From positions 1,984,001 to 2,048,000 of the forward strand of contig NZ_CP061800.1 in NCBI RefSeq assembly GCF_017377395.1: a stretch of DNA of 64,000 nt, in the 5' to 3' direction. How positions within the stretch are numbered: the stretch's first letter is position 1; each line of letters opens with the position of its first letter. The stretch comes from Desulfonema magnum (GTDB lineage: Bacteria; Desulfobacterota; Desulfobacteria; Desulfobacterales; 4be13). Both the position numbers and the translations under genes were made by a program. This document shows positions 8,251-15,843 of this stretch, in pieces. The notes beneath the pieces are model-generated. The model was not told the DNA's origin, did no database searches, and worked only from the letters and a program-made list of their open reading frames with translations.

Positions 8251-10013
8251 TTTTTTTAAGTCCCGGAGGGACGACCGAAAATAGCCCTGCAATTCATTGC
8301 CGGGAGCCGGATTTCTCCTTTTTTTTAAGTCCCGGAGGGACGACTGAGAATAGCCCGGTAATTTATTGCCGGGAAGCGAATTCCCCCCTTTTTTAAGTCC
8401 CGGAGGGACGACTGAGAATAGCCCTGCAATTCATTGCCGGGAAGCGAATTCCCCCCTTTTTTTAAGTCCCGGAGGGACGACCGAAAATAGCCCTGCAATT
8501 CATTGCCGGGAGCCGGATTTCTCCTTTTTTTTAAGTCCCGGAGGGACGACTGAGAATAGCCCGGTAATTTATTGCCGGGAAGCGAATTCCCCCCTTTTTT
8601 AAGTCCCGGAGGGACGACTGAGAATAGCCCTGCAATTCATTGCCGGGAAGCGAATTCCCCCCTTTTTTAAGTCCCGGAGGGACGACTGAGAATAGCCCTG
8701 CAATTCATTGCCGGGAAGCGAATTCCCCCCTTTTTTAAGTCCCGGAGGGACGACTGAGAATAGCCCGGTAATTCATTGCCGGGAGGCGAATTCCCCCCTT
8801 TTTTAAGTCCCGGAGGGACGACTGAGAATAGCCCGGTAATTCATTGCCGGGAGGCGAATTCCCCCCTTTTTTAAGTCCCGGAGGGACGACTGAGAATAGC
8901 CCGGTAATTCATTGCCGGGAAGCGAATTCCCCTTTTTTAAGTCCCGGAGGGACGACTGAGAATAGCCCGGTAATTCATTGCCGGGAGCCGGATTTCTCCT
9001 CTTTTTTAAGTCCCGGAGGGACGACTGAGAATAGCCCTGCAATTCATTGCCGGGAGCCGGATTTCTCCTCTTTTTTAAGTCCCGGAGGGACGACTGAGAA
9101 TAGCCCTGCAATTCATTGCCGGGAAGCGAATTCCCCCCTTTTTTAAGTCCCGGAGGGACGACTGAGAATAGCCCTGCAATTCATTGCCGGGAAGCGAATT
9201 CCCCTTTTTTAAGTCCCGGAGGGACGACTGAGAATAGCCCGGTAATTCATTGCCGGGAAGCGAATTCCCCTTTTTTAAGTCCCGGAGGGACGACTGAGAA
9301 TAGCCCTGTAATTCATTGCCGGGAAGCGAATTCCCCCCTTTTTTAAGTCCCGGAGGGACGACTGAGAATAGCCCGGTAATTTATTGCCGGGAAGCGAATT
9401 CCCCCCTTTTTTAAGTCCCGGAGGGACGACTGAGAATAGCCCTGCAATTCATTGCCGGGAAGCGAATTCCCCCCTTTTTTAAGTCCCGGAGGGACGACTG
9501 AGAATAGCCCGGTAATTCATTGCCGGGAGGCGAATTCCCCCCTTTTTTAAGTCCCGGAGGGACGACTGAGAATAGCCCGGTAATTCATTGCCGGGAAGCG
9601 AATTCCCCTTTTTAAAGTCCCATAGGGACGACTGAAAATAGCCCTGCAATTCATTGCCGGGAAGCGAATTCCCCCCTTTTTTAAGTCCCGGAGGGACGAC
9701 TGAGAATAGCCCGGTAATTTATTGCCGGGAAGCGAATTCCCCCCTTTTTTAAGTCCCGGAGGGACGACTGAGAATAGCCCGGTAATTTATTGCCGGGAAG
9801 CGAATTCCCCCCTTTTTTAAGTCCCGGAGGGACGACTGAGAATAGCCCTGCAATTCATTGCCGGGAAGCGAATTCCCCCCTTTTTTAAGTCCCGGAGGGA
9901 CGACTGAGAATAGCCCTGCAATTCATTGCCGGGAGCCGGATTTCTCCTCTTTTTTAAGTCCCGGAGGGACGACTGAGAATAGCCCGGTAATTCATTGCCG
10001 GGAGGCGAATTCC
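8251..10013 (+). repeat. tandem hairpin-repeat array, left part (26 units of 66-69 bp)
   Basis: The core GTCCCGGAGGGAC recurs at spacings of 66-70 bp from 8260 to 9958. Each unit contains hairpin 1 (GTCCC-GGA-GGGAC), hairpin 2 (CCCGG...CCGGG or CCCTGCAA...TTGCCGGG), an alternative hairpin (GGGAA...TTCCC or GGAG...CTCC) overlapping hairpin 2, and a T6 run. Units differ mainly in these three places. One unit near 9617 carries the variant CCCATAGGGAC. The array resumes after the IS element at 11719. It is not a CRISPR array: there are no unique spacers. Translated frames across it (SPGGTTENSP repeats) are not genes. Confidence 0.95.
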
Positions 10014-11718
10014 CATAGGTGTAAAGTTAAGGAACTGCTGAATTGTAAAAATATCCTTTTATAACATATGGTTGTTGTTTAAATAAAATGCAAGAAATGC
10101 CGTGTCGCAAATTACTTTTTCATTGCATCTCTCAGCACATGCTGATATTCCGGACTGTGTGAAAAAAACAAAATATCCGACAATCTCATAAGATCATATT
10201 TGGGAGGACTGTGCAATGATAAATAAACAGATTAAAATTGATGTCAGAACAGTTAAAAAGTTTTTCAAAAAAGGAAAGATCAGAAAAATAGCTGAAAAAA
10301 CCGGTTTCATAAAGAGAAAACGGAAATTGGACGCATTCGAATTTTTCATATCGCTGACTTTCGGTTCGCTGACAACGACCACAATAACTCTGGGTGCCAT
10401 AGCGGAAAATCTGTCCGAATGTATTTCAAGGGCGGGAATAAATGACCGTTTTAATCAGTATGCCATTGATTTTCTGACAGAAGTTTTTTCATTTTTTTTC
10501 AGAACGGCGACTGAAAACGGACATAATATCAATATTGACGTATTAAATCAGTTCGGCAGAGTGAATATTATTGACAGTTCGTCATGGGAGCTGCCCCCGG
10601 GCCTGAAATCCGCATTTCCGGGATATAACATTGCGGGTTGCAAAGTTCAGTTAATGTATGATTACAAAACCGGAGTGATTCAGCTGTTTGATATAAAAAA
10701 ACAAACGTGTAACGATCAGAGTTATTCGAAGACACTGGGCGATCAGATCAGCGCGGATGATCTGCTTATTTTCGATCTGGGATATTCAATTGCGGACATG
10801 CTGAAAATAACTGATGACAAAGAAGCCTTTTTCATATCCCGTTTTAATTATTCCGGAATCGGTCTGTATATAAAGAAAGGGGAAGAATATGAGAGAATCG
10901 GAATCTCGGAGATATTGAAAAAGCTGAACGGCAATGAGACAATATTTGAATTCGAATGTTATACGGGAAACAAAGAGAAAAAGATAAAGATACGCTTTTT
11001 CGCAGTCAGAGTTCCGGAAGAAGTTGCAAACAAAAAACGGAGAAAAATGTGTCAGAATGCCAAAAAGAAAGGAAGAACCCCCAAGAAAGAATCACTGCGA
11101 CTGTGTGAGTGGAACTTTATGATGACAAATATTCCTGCTGAGAAAACGGAGGATGTGAGAACCATCCTTGCATTTTATCCGATCAGATGGTCTGTGGAAT
11201 TATTTTTCAAACAGTTTAAATCGGTATTGAACATTCATAAAACAGAAGTAAGAAACAATGAGGACAGGCTCAGGTGCGAAGTATTGGGAAAAGCGATAGT
11301 TGTGATGTTCATATCCTACTGTTATTCGAATGCCAGATCAGAGGCATGGCGGATACTCGGCGAAGAGGTAAGTATTGACAAGACAGTGAAATATTTCAGA
11401 AGAAACATAGCCGGTCTGACAGTGCTGCTTTCGGATTCTGCTGACAAAGCGGCAAAACATGTCAGGAAAATGATAGCAAAAATAACTGACACATGCCGGA
11501 AAGAGAGGCAGAAAAGCAGAAAAAACTCCCTTGATGTACTTATCGACGGAGCAGTTCTTGAAAACTATAAATATGTAAAGGTAAACCTCTCGGAACTCGG
11601 GCAGCCGGGTAAAGGCATGCCTCTGTCTTTCCGTCTTTTCAATCTGATAAATGTGAATTTATTTTTTGAAATCATACCGTTAGCAGGTTAGTTAAGTATC
11701 CTTAACTTTACACCTATG
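10014..11718 (+). mobile_element. complete IS4-family insertion sequence inserted in the repeat array
   Basis: The 1,705-bp element is bounded by 20-bp perfect inverted repeats beginning CATAGGTGTAAAGTTAAGGA (10014-10033; complement at 11699-11718). The flanks carry a 10-bp direct repeat GGCGAATTCC (10004-10013 and 11719-11728). Ends starting with CAT and duplications of 10-12 bp are typical of the IS231-like branch of IS4. It contains one intact transposase gene. The target is a single array unit; because that motif is repeated in the array, the duplication could in principle be array sequence. Confidence 0.92.
10216..11691 (+). CDS. IS4-family DDE transposase
   Basis: The 491-aa protein carries the three catalytic blocks of the IS4 family: a first Asp in IIDSSSWELPP (about residue 120), a second in LIFDLGYSIADM (about residue 193), and the signature Y-(2)-R-(3)-E-(6)-K as YPIRWSVELFFKQFK near residue 327, which holds the catalytic Glu. 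A basic N-terminal region (many Lys and Arg) probably contacts the ends. The ATG has a GGGAGG ribosome site 7-8 nt upstream. The frame is intact and both terminal repeats are present, so the element looks recently active. Confidence 0.93.
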   Translation: MINKQIKIDVRTVKKFFKKGKIRKIAEKTGFIKRKRKLDAFEFFISLTFGSLTTTTITLGAIAENLSECISRAGINDRFNQYAIDFLTEVFSFFFRTATENGHNINIDVLNQFGRVNIIDSSSWELPPGLKSAFPGYNIAGCKVQLMYDYKTGVIQLFDIKKQTCNDQSYSKTLGDQISADDLLIFDLGYSIADMLKITDDKEAFFISRFNYSGIGLYIKKGEEYERIGISEILKKLNGNETIFEFECYTGNKEKKIKIRFFAVRVPEEVANKKRRKMCQNAKKKGRTPKKESLRLCEWNFMMTNIPAEKTEDVRTILAFYPIRWSVELFFKQFKSVLNIHKTEVRNNEDRLRCEVLGKAIVVMFISYCYSNARSEAWRILGEEVSIDKTVKYFRRNIAGLTVLLSDSADKAAKHVRKMIAKITDTCRKERQKSRKNSLDVLIDGAVLENYKYVKVNLSELGQPGKGMPLSFRLFNLINVNLFFEIIPLAG

Positions 11719-12526
11719 GGCGAATTCCCCCCTTTTTTAAGTCCCGGAGGGACGACTGAGAATAGCCCGGTAATTCATTGCCGGGAAGCGAATTCCCCTT
11801 TTTTAAGTCCCGGAGGGACGACTGAGAATAGCCCGGTAATTCATTGCCGGGAGGCGAATTCCCCCCTTTTTTAAGTCCCGGAGGGACGACTGAGAATAGC
11901 CCTGCAATTCATTGCCGGGAAGCGAATTCCCCTTTTTAAAGTCCCATAGGGACGACTGAAAATAGCCCTGCAATTCATTGCCGGGAAGCGAATTCCCCCC
12001 TTTTTTAAGTCCCGGAGGGACGACTGAGAATAGCCCGGTAATTCATTGCCGGGAAGCGAATTCCCCCCTTTTTTAAGTCCCGGAGGGACGACTGAGAATA
12101 GCCCGGTAATTCATTGCCGGGAAGCGAATTCCCCCCTTTTTTAAGTCCCGGAGGGACGACTGAGAATAGCCCTGCAATTCATTGCCGGGAGCCGGATTTC
12201 TCCTCTTTTTTAAGTCCCGGAGGGACGACTGAGAATAGCCCGGTAATTTATTGCCGGGAAGCGAATTCCCCCCTTTTTTAAGTCCCGGAGGGACGACTGA
12301 GAATAGCCCTGCAATTCATTGCCGGGAGCCGGATTTCTCCTCTTTTTTAAGTCCCGGAGGGACGACTGAGAATAGCCCGGTAATTCATTGCCGGGAAGCG
12401 AATTCCCCCCTTTTTTAAGTCCCGGAGGGACGACTGAGAATAGCCCTGCAATTCATTGCCGGGAAGCGAATTCCCCTTTTTTAAGTCCCGCATGGACGGC
12501 CGATAATAGCCCGACGATTCATTGAA
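11719..12526 (+). repeat. tandem hairpin-repeat array, right part (12 units)
   Basis: It continues the 66-69 bp units of the left array after the IS element; cores start at 11741 to 12485. It includes a second CCCATAGGGAC variant (near 11941) whose neighbours match those at 9617, suggesting segmental duplication within the array. The last unit (CCCGCATGGAC) is degenerate. Confidence 0.93.
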
Positions 12527-12601
12527 ATTGTTACTTTGATCAGTCAATTGTTGAAGGTGATATTTTGTCCCGTTCAAACACTCCTTCTGCCCCGGCCGAT
12601 A

Positions 12602-12931
12602 TCAGAACGAAAATAACTGCTGTAAGACGGAGATAACTTCTGTCTGAGTTTTCAGATCAATAACGCCGAGCTTTTTAATGACTCGGGTTTTGTCAACAGT
12701 GCGTATCTGATCAAGAACAATCTGTCCCTTTTTTCTTTTGAACATGCATTGAACCCGCGTGGGGTAATTTTTTCCGGCCGTGGTCATGGGGGCGACAATT
12801 ACCGTGCGTATATTATGATTCATCTCGTCCGGGGAAATGACCAGACATGGTCTGACTTTTTTTATCTCGGACCCGACAGTGGGATCAAGATTGACAAGAC
12901 ATACATCGAATCTGCTGACTACCATTCCCAT
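12602..12931 (-). CDS. mazF: type II toxin, MazF/PemK-like mRNA interferase
   Basis: The 109-aa protein matches the MazF/PemK fold: RFDVCLVNLDPTVGSEIKKVRPCLVISPDEMN at residues 7-38, IVAPMTTAG near residue 45, and VLDQIRTVDKTRVIKKLG near residues 72-89. Family members cut mRNA at short specific sequences and are held in check by the partner antitoxin. The gene overlaps the 3' end of mazE by 13 bp, the usual antitoxin-first order, so the two are coupled. Its motifs look intact. Cleavage specificity cannot be read from the sequence. Confidence 0.92.
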   Translation of the reverse strand: MGMVVSRFDVCLVNLDPTVGSEIKKVRPCLVISPDEMNHNIRTVIVAPMTTAGKNYPTRVQCMFKRKKGQIVLDQIRTVDKTRVIKKLGVIDLKTQTEVISVLQQLFSF

Positions 12932-13173
12932 TCATCCTCATCCCATGAATGCGAGATGACATCCGCACCGCTTTCAAGGGAATCATCGCCATTCTGAGCC
13001 ATCTGTTTGAAGGCATTGTCCCATCCGGCTCTCACATCCGGGACCGGGCGAATGATTATCCGATGCTTCTCCACTTCCAACTCGACATCCGTGCTTATCC
13101 CGCTCTGATCCAGCAAGGGCTTCGGAATTCTGATGCCCTGCGAATTGCCAATTTTTATAATACGCGCTCTCAT
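12919..13173 (-). CDS. mazE: MazE/AbrB-type antitoxin
   Basis: The 84-aa protein has an N-terminal swapped-hairpin AbrB DNA-binding domain (ARIIKIGNSQGIRIPKPLL, residues 3-21) and an acidic, tryptophan-rich C-terminus (SHSWDEDEWEW), the kind of disordered tail that wraps the MazF dimer. It has a near-perfect ribosome site (AGGAGG, 13181-13186). The MazE-MazF complex normally represses its own promoter, and a palindrome overlaps the -10 box here. Confidence 0.92.
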   Translation of the reverse strand: MRARIIKIGNSQGIRIPKPLLDQSGISTDVELEVEKHRIIIRPVPDVRAGWDNAFKQMAQNGDDSLESGADVISHSWDEDEWEW

Positions 13174-13205
13174 TATGTGACCTCCTGTCGTTCATAAGTA
13201 AACAC

Positions 13206-13233
13206 ATTGTAATTACATTTGTAAAAAAGTCAA
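13206..13233 (-). promoter_or_regulatory. mazEF promoter with palindromic operator
   Basis: The minus strand reads TTGACT (13228-13233), a 16-bp spacer, then TACAAT (13206-13211), starting transcription about 25 nt before mazE. A perfect 10-bp palindrome TGTAATTACA (13208-13217) overlaps the -10 box and fits autorepression by the antitoxin complex. Confidence 0.7.
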
Positions 13234-13268
13234 GCTCTGTTTTATCCGTGTTTTCGGATTTGTCCTTT

Positions 13269-13348
13269 GTCCCGGAAGGACGACTAAAAACAATCCGACA
13301 ATTCATTGCCGGGAACCCGGCTTCCCTTTTTTTTAGTCCCGTGGGGAC
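13269..13348 (+). repeat. degenerate orphan hairpin-repeat units
   Basis: About 1.2 diverged units of the 8.2-12.5 kb array. Hairpin 1 appears as GTCCCGGAAGGAC and GTCCCGTGGGGAC, with the stem largely kept although the loop differs. Confidence 0.75.
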
Positions 13349-13404
13349 AGGGCTGAATAGTGTCAGTTATCAGGCTGTTACAATTACAAAACAGTTCTTG
13401 ACCT

Positions 13405-13514
13405 GTTCATATTTTCTGGCTATCATTACACTTATTATGACCCGAGTTTTTCATCTCGGTTCGTTGATTTCCATTGAGTTCATATTTTCTGGCTATCATT
13501 ACACTCATTATGAC
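13405..13514 (+). repeat. pair of 37-bp direct repeats
   Basis: GTTCATATTTTCTGGCTATC followed by ATTACAC, then ATTATGAC, occurs at 13405-13441 and again at 13478-13514 with one mismatch and a 73-bp period. It lies 50-150 bp upstream of the split small gene at 13565, so it could be a regulatory duplication or simply a tandem duplication. Confidence 0.75.
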
Positions 13515-13564
13515 TCCGGCAACCCGACGATATTTTCCTGGCCGGAGATGAAAATAGCTTGCTG

Positions 13565-14046
13565 ATGAAAACTAAAATTACGGAGTCCGACATGATTCAT
13601 TTAACAAAATCGTCAAGAATCGCATTTGAGGCGCTCGGGAATAATGACAAGGAGGAATTCATGAGGTTATATCGTCATGAAGATGATCCCGGGGCTGTGC
13701 TTGACTTGTTTAAGGCAATAAAACTGCCAGATATGGAAAATATATATATGTTGAAGCTGGGGTGATGAAAATGTTTCCAAGACTCTGAAAAAGCTGATCC
13801 CGTTTTTGTTCCCCGCATTTTTTAACTGGCTGATTTTTAAGTCATAAAAAAAATACGGAATAAAAATGGGATCGCAATTATCAGCCCGGTTTGTGACATT
13901 TTCATCACCCCATGTTGAAGCTTTCTGACCAGTTAAGAGCCATAGCAAAGATTTCTGAAGGTAAGCTGACAATCCTGGAGGTTGTAAAACAGAATACGCT
14001 TCAACGAATGTTCTCCTCATCCAAACTCGGCGGGGAATCTTTATGA
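13565..14046 (+). pseudogene. small gene split by a MITE
   Basis: The frame from 13565 runs through LTKSSRIAFEALGNNDKEEF and reaches the family A MITE at 13758. Removing the 155-bp element and one copy of its 9-bp duplication restores one frame of about 105 aa that continues SDQLRAIAKISEGKLTILEV and ends at the TGA at 14044-14046. That stop overlaps the ATG of the Shedu-like pseudogene (ATGA), so the two were once a coupled pair. I do not recognise the family. The sequence is soluble and mixed-charge, predicted mostly helical. In the present state it would end a few codons inside the MITE. Confidence 0.75.
13758..13912. mobile_element. 155-bp MITE, family A, copy 3 (gene-disrupting)
   Basis: Same length and 17-bp inverted ends as copies 1 and 2. 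The 9-bp target duplication is TGTTGAAGC (13749-13757 and 13913-13921). It inserted inside the small gene at 13565. Excision in silico restores the reading frame, which confirms the element borders. Confidence 0.93.
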
Positions 14047-14691
14047 AGGATTTCGAGACGCTTGAGTTTGATATAAAAAAATGTATGAAGGAGATGGATG
14101 ACTTGAAAATTTTATTGGATTCGAAGTCGGACATCAGTGAAAAAGACGATATCCTCCCTTTTTTCAGACAAAGGAAACATCTTTCCGCATTTACAGGCTC
14201 TTTTAATCCGAATATATCTGTGTGTGATAAAATCGCTTATGAATTTGATATCTGGGGCGATTTTAAAACAGATCTGGCTGTCGGAGATTCTTATTCCAAA
14301 GCATATTGTTTTGTTGAGTTTGAAGATGCCAAAAAAGACAGTGTTTTCAGAAAGGTGGCTAACAGAGCAACAACGGAGTGGTCTCCCCGGTTTGAACATG
14401 GATTAAGCCAACTGGTTGACTGATTTTATAAATTGGAGGATCAGAGGCCGATCAGGGATTTCAGCGTCAGATTCGGCGGCGAGGATGTCACCTATTACAG
14501 GCATTCTGGTTGTGGGACGTTCTTATGCCATAAGCGAAAAGGTTCAGTCAAGGCTGAATTGGCGATCAGACAAGATGGTTCTGAATTCTGTTCCCATCCT
14601 GTGCATAACATTCGATGAATTATATGAAAGGTTGGATAACCGACTTAAATTGTTCAGACCCGCTTACGAGATTGAAGAAGCAGGACGTTGA
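14043..14691 (+). pseudogene. Shedu-like (SduA, DUF4263) defence nuclease, degraded
   Basis: The first segment (126 aa) contains SEKDDILPFFRQRKHLSAF, FDIWGDFKTDLAVGD, CFVEFEDAKKDS and FEHGLSQLVD, then a TGA at 14421-14423 where Trp is expected; the same frame continues FYKLEDQRPI. An extra T near 14493-14496 then shifts the frame, after which the +1 frame gives GILVVGRSYAISEKVQSRLN and NSVPILCITFDELYERLDN. Joined, these blocks match, as I recall the family, the PD-(D/E)xK-type DUF4263 nuclease of Shedu anti-phage systems: the Asp of KTDLAVGD, the acidic VEFED strand and the GRS strand. Two independent lesions mean the gene is dead as sequenced. The family call is from memory of the motif pattern. 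Confidence 0.68.
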
Positions 14692-14707
14692 TTTCTCGTA
14701 TATTTCA

Positions 14708-14745
14708 GTCCCGCAGGGACGACAGATAATAGCCCTTCAATTTTT
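14708..14745 (+). repeat. orphan hairpin-repeat fragment
   Basis: GTCCCGCAGGGAC followed by GACAGATAATAGCCCTTCAA is a diverged first half of the 68-bp array unit, with hairpin 1 intact. Confidence 0.7.
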
Positions 14746-14821
14746 TTCGGAAAATGAACTTATGCAAAACCCCGTCAATTGTATATCCAACTGGCAGATA
14801 TTTTTGTTCAGCCCAATTATC

Positions 14822-14900
14822 AATTGGTAGCATTTTGTCCCCCAAATACTCCTTTCACCCCATTGACCCCTCTTCTTGTCTTATAAAATAAAACCTCAGA
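14822..14900 (+). repeat. about 80-bp direct repeat, copy 1
   Basis: AATTGGTAGCATTTTG, then a block including TTTCACCCCATTGAC and TTATAAAATA. It recurs, diverged, at 15694-15775. The two copies bracket the SLATT-like pseudogene. Confidence 0.55.
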
Positions 14901-14993
14901 GTCTGTTCAATACAATTCGATCATAAATTATTGTAATTACAAGATTCAGATATGTCATACAGTGTTGATCTCCCTGTGTGAGATTCGGACAAT

Positions 14994-15640
14994 CCGTCGA
15001 AATCTCTCGCTTCTGTCTATCAGTGGGCCGTGAAAAAGGCATGAGAGAACATTGACTGGTATGTCAAAAGGCAGGAGGAAATTCAGTCTTATTCGGATAT
15101 TGAGATTTGGAATTTATTTGGAAATTGGTGTTTGGAATTTGTTATTTCCGGTTTATCAGGCTCAATGGCCGCCGCCTTTGTAAGTTATAACAGATTGCTC
15201 GGGTTGTCCATCGGATGGATGCACTATGCCATGACACAGTTGTCGCTGGAAAAGACGTTAAAGGAGTTTCAGTATCAGTAGATCGAAAAGTTTTCGGGCT
15301 GTCGCGGGACAGACACGGCGAACGGGGGAGAAACCCGGCTTTTTCCGGCGGGGGGAGCCTTCTGTCCGGGGAAAAAAAGCCGGGTTTCTCTGCCATGCCC
15401 GCACACAGTCCGGAAACTTTTCGATCTACTGAGTATGATTGGATGATGCTGATTGCCGAGCGGCAAAGTAATGAGCCGCTGAAGCTGATTCAACGGGTGA
15501 GGGATTTCAGCCTTCAGATTGACGCGGCAGTTCAGAGGAAGACAGATGCATGGGTGGCTGAATTTCAGAGGAACATCATAAATCGGATTATATCCGGAAT
15601 CACCACAGCTCTGATTTCAAAAAAAGCCGTTTGCTTTTAG
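14994..15640 (+). pseudogene. SLATT-like 2-TM effector gene, degraded and split by a MITE
   Basis: In one frame from 14994 the codons read SLASVYQWAVKKA, then TGA (15042-15044), then ENIDWYVKRQEE, a low-complexity stretch, then AAAFVSYNRLLGLSIGWMHY and TQLSLEKTLKEFQY. A family C element (15276-15431) interrupts here. Excising it with one AGTAT copy joins directly to DWMMLIAERQSNEPLKLIQR, FSLQIDAAVQRKTDAWVAEF and QRNI. This order (Wxxx-DWY, a membrane hairpin, G-W-M-x-Y, EF-x-x-DW, W-V-x-E-F-Q-x-N) is how I recall SLATT domains, membrane effectors linked to nucleotide-sensing defence systems. A nonsense codon, the shortened membrane region and the insertion show it is non-functional. Confidence 0.68.
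15276..15431. mobile_element. 156-bp MITE, family C, copy 2 (gene-disrupting)
   Basis: The terminal inverted repeats are about 27 bp with two mismatches, starting CAGTAGATCGAAAAGTTT. The flanks carry a 5-bp duplication, AGTAT (15271-15275 and 15432-15436). The interior is GC-rich and contains a second inverted pair (GAGAAACCCGGCTTTTTCC and its near complement). It interrupts the SLATT-like frame between FQY and DWMM. Confidence 0.88.
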
Positions 15641-15654
15641 TAAACGGTCTTTTT
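15627..15654 (+). terminator. intrinsic terminator
   Basis: CCGTTT (15627-15632) pairs with AAACGG (15642-15647) and is followed by a T-rich run. It overlaps the end of the SLATT-like pseudogene and was probably its terminator. Confidence 0.7.
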
Positions 15655-15693
15655 AATTTGATTCTCTTCTCTCATAATTATAGGCTCTTACAA

Positions 15694-15775
15694 AATTAGG
15701 TAGCATTTAGCACCCCTGAAATACTCTTTTCACCCCATTGACTTCTTATGATTTATGAAATAACCAGCACAATCT
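15694..15775 (+). repeat. about 80-bp direct repeat, copy 2
   Basis: Diverged copy of 14822-14900 sharing GGTAGCATTT, CACCCCATTGAC and an AT-rich tail. It lies just upstream of the giant secreted-protein gene and could hold its promoter. Confidence 0.55.
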
Positions 15776-15843
15776 GATTATTTGATTAGAAATATCCCGT
15801 ATGGTGAACTAATTGAAGTCGTTACAGAAAAGGAGGCAGTGTG

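Noticed and set aside
8366-10064. Proteins with SPGGTTENSP repeats
   Set aside because: They are translations of the non-coding repeat array; unit lengths of 66-69 bp are not all multiples of three and there are no ribosome sites.
8251-12526. CRISPR array
   Set aside because: Units are tandem over their whole 66-69 bp with only a few recurring subtypes; there are no unique spacers of constant length and no cas genes nearby.
14421-14423. Selenocysteine or stop-codon reassignment in the Shedu-like gene
   Set aside because: Other genes here end with TGA, the expected residue is Trp, and a frameshift follows shortly, so decay is simpler.
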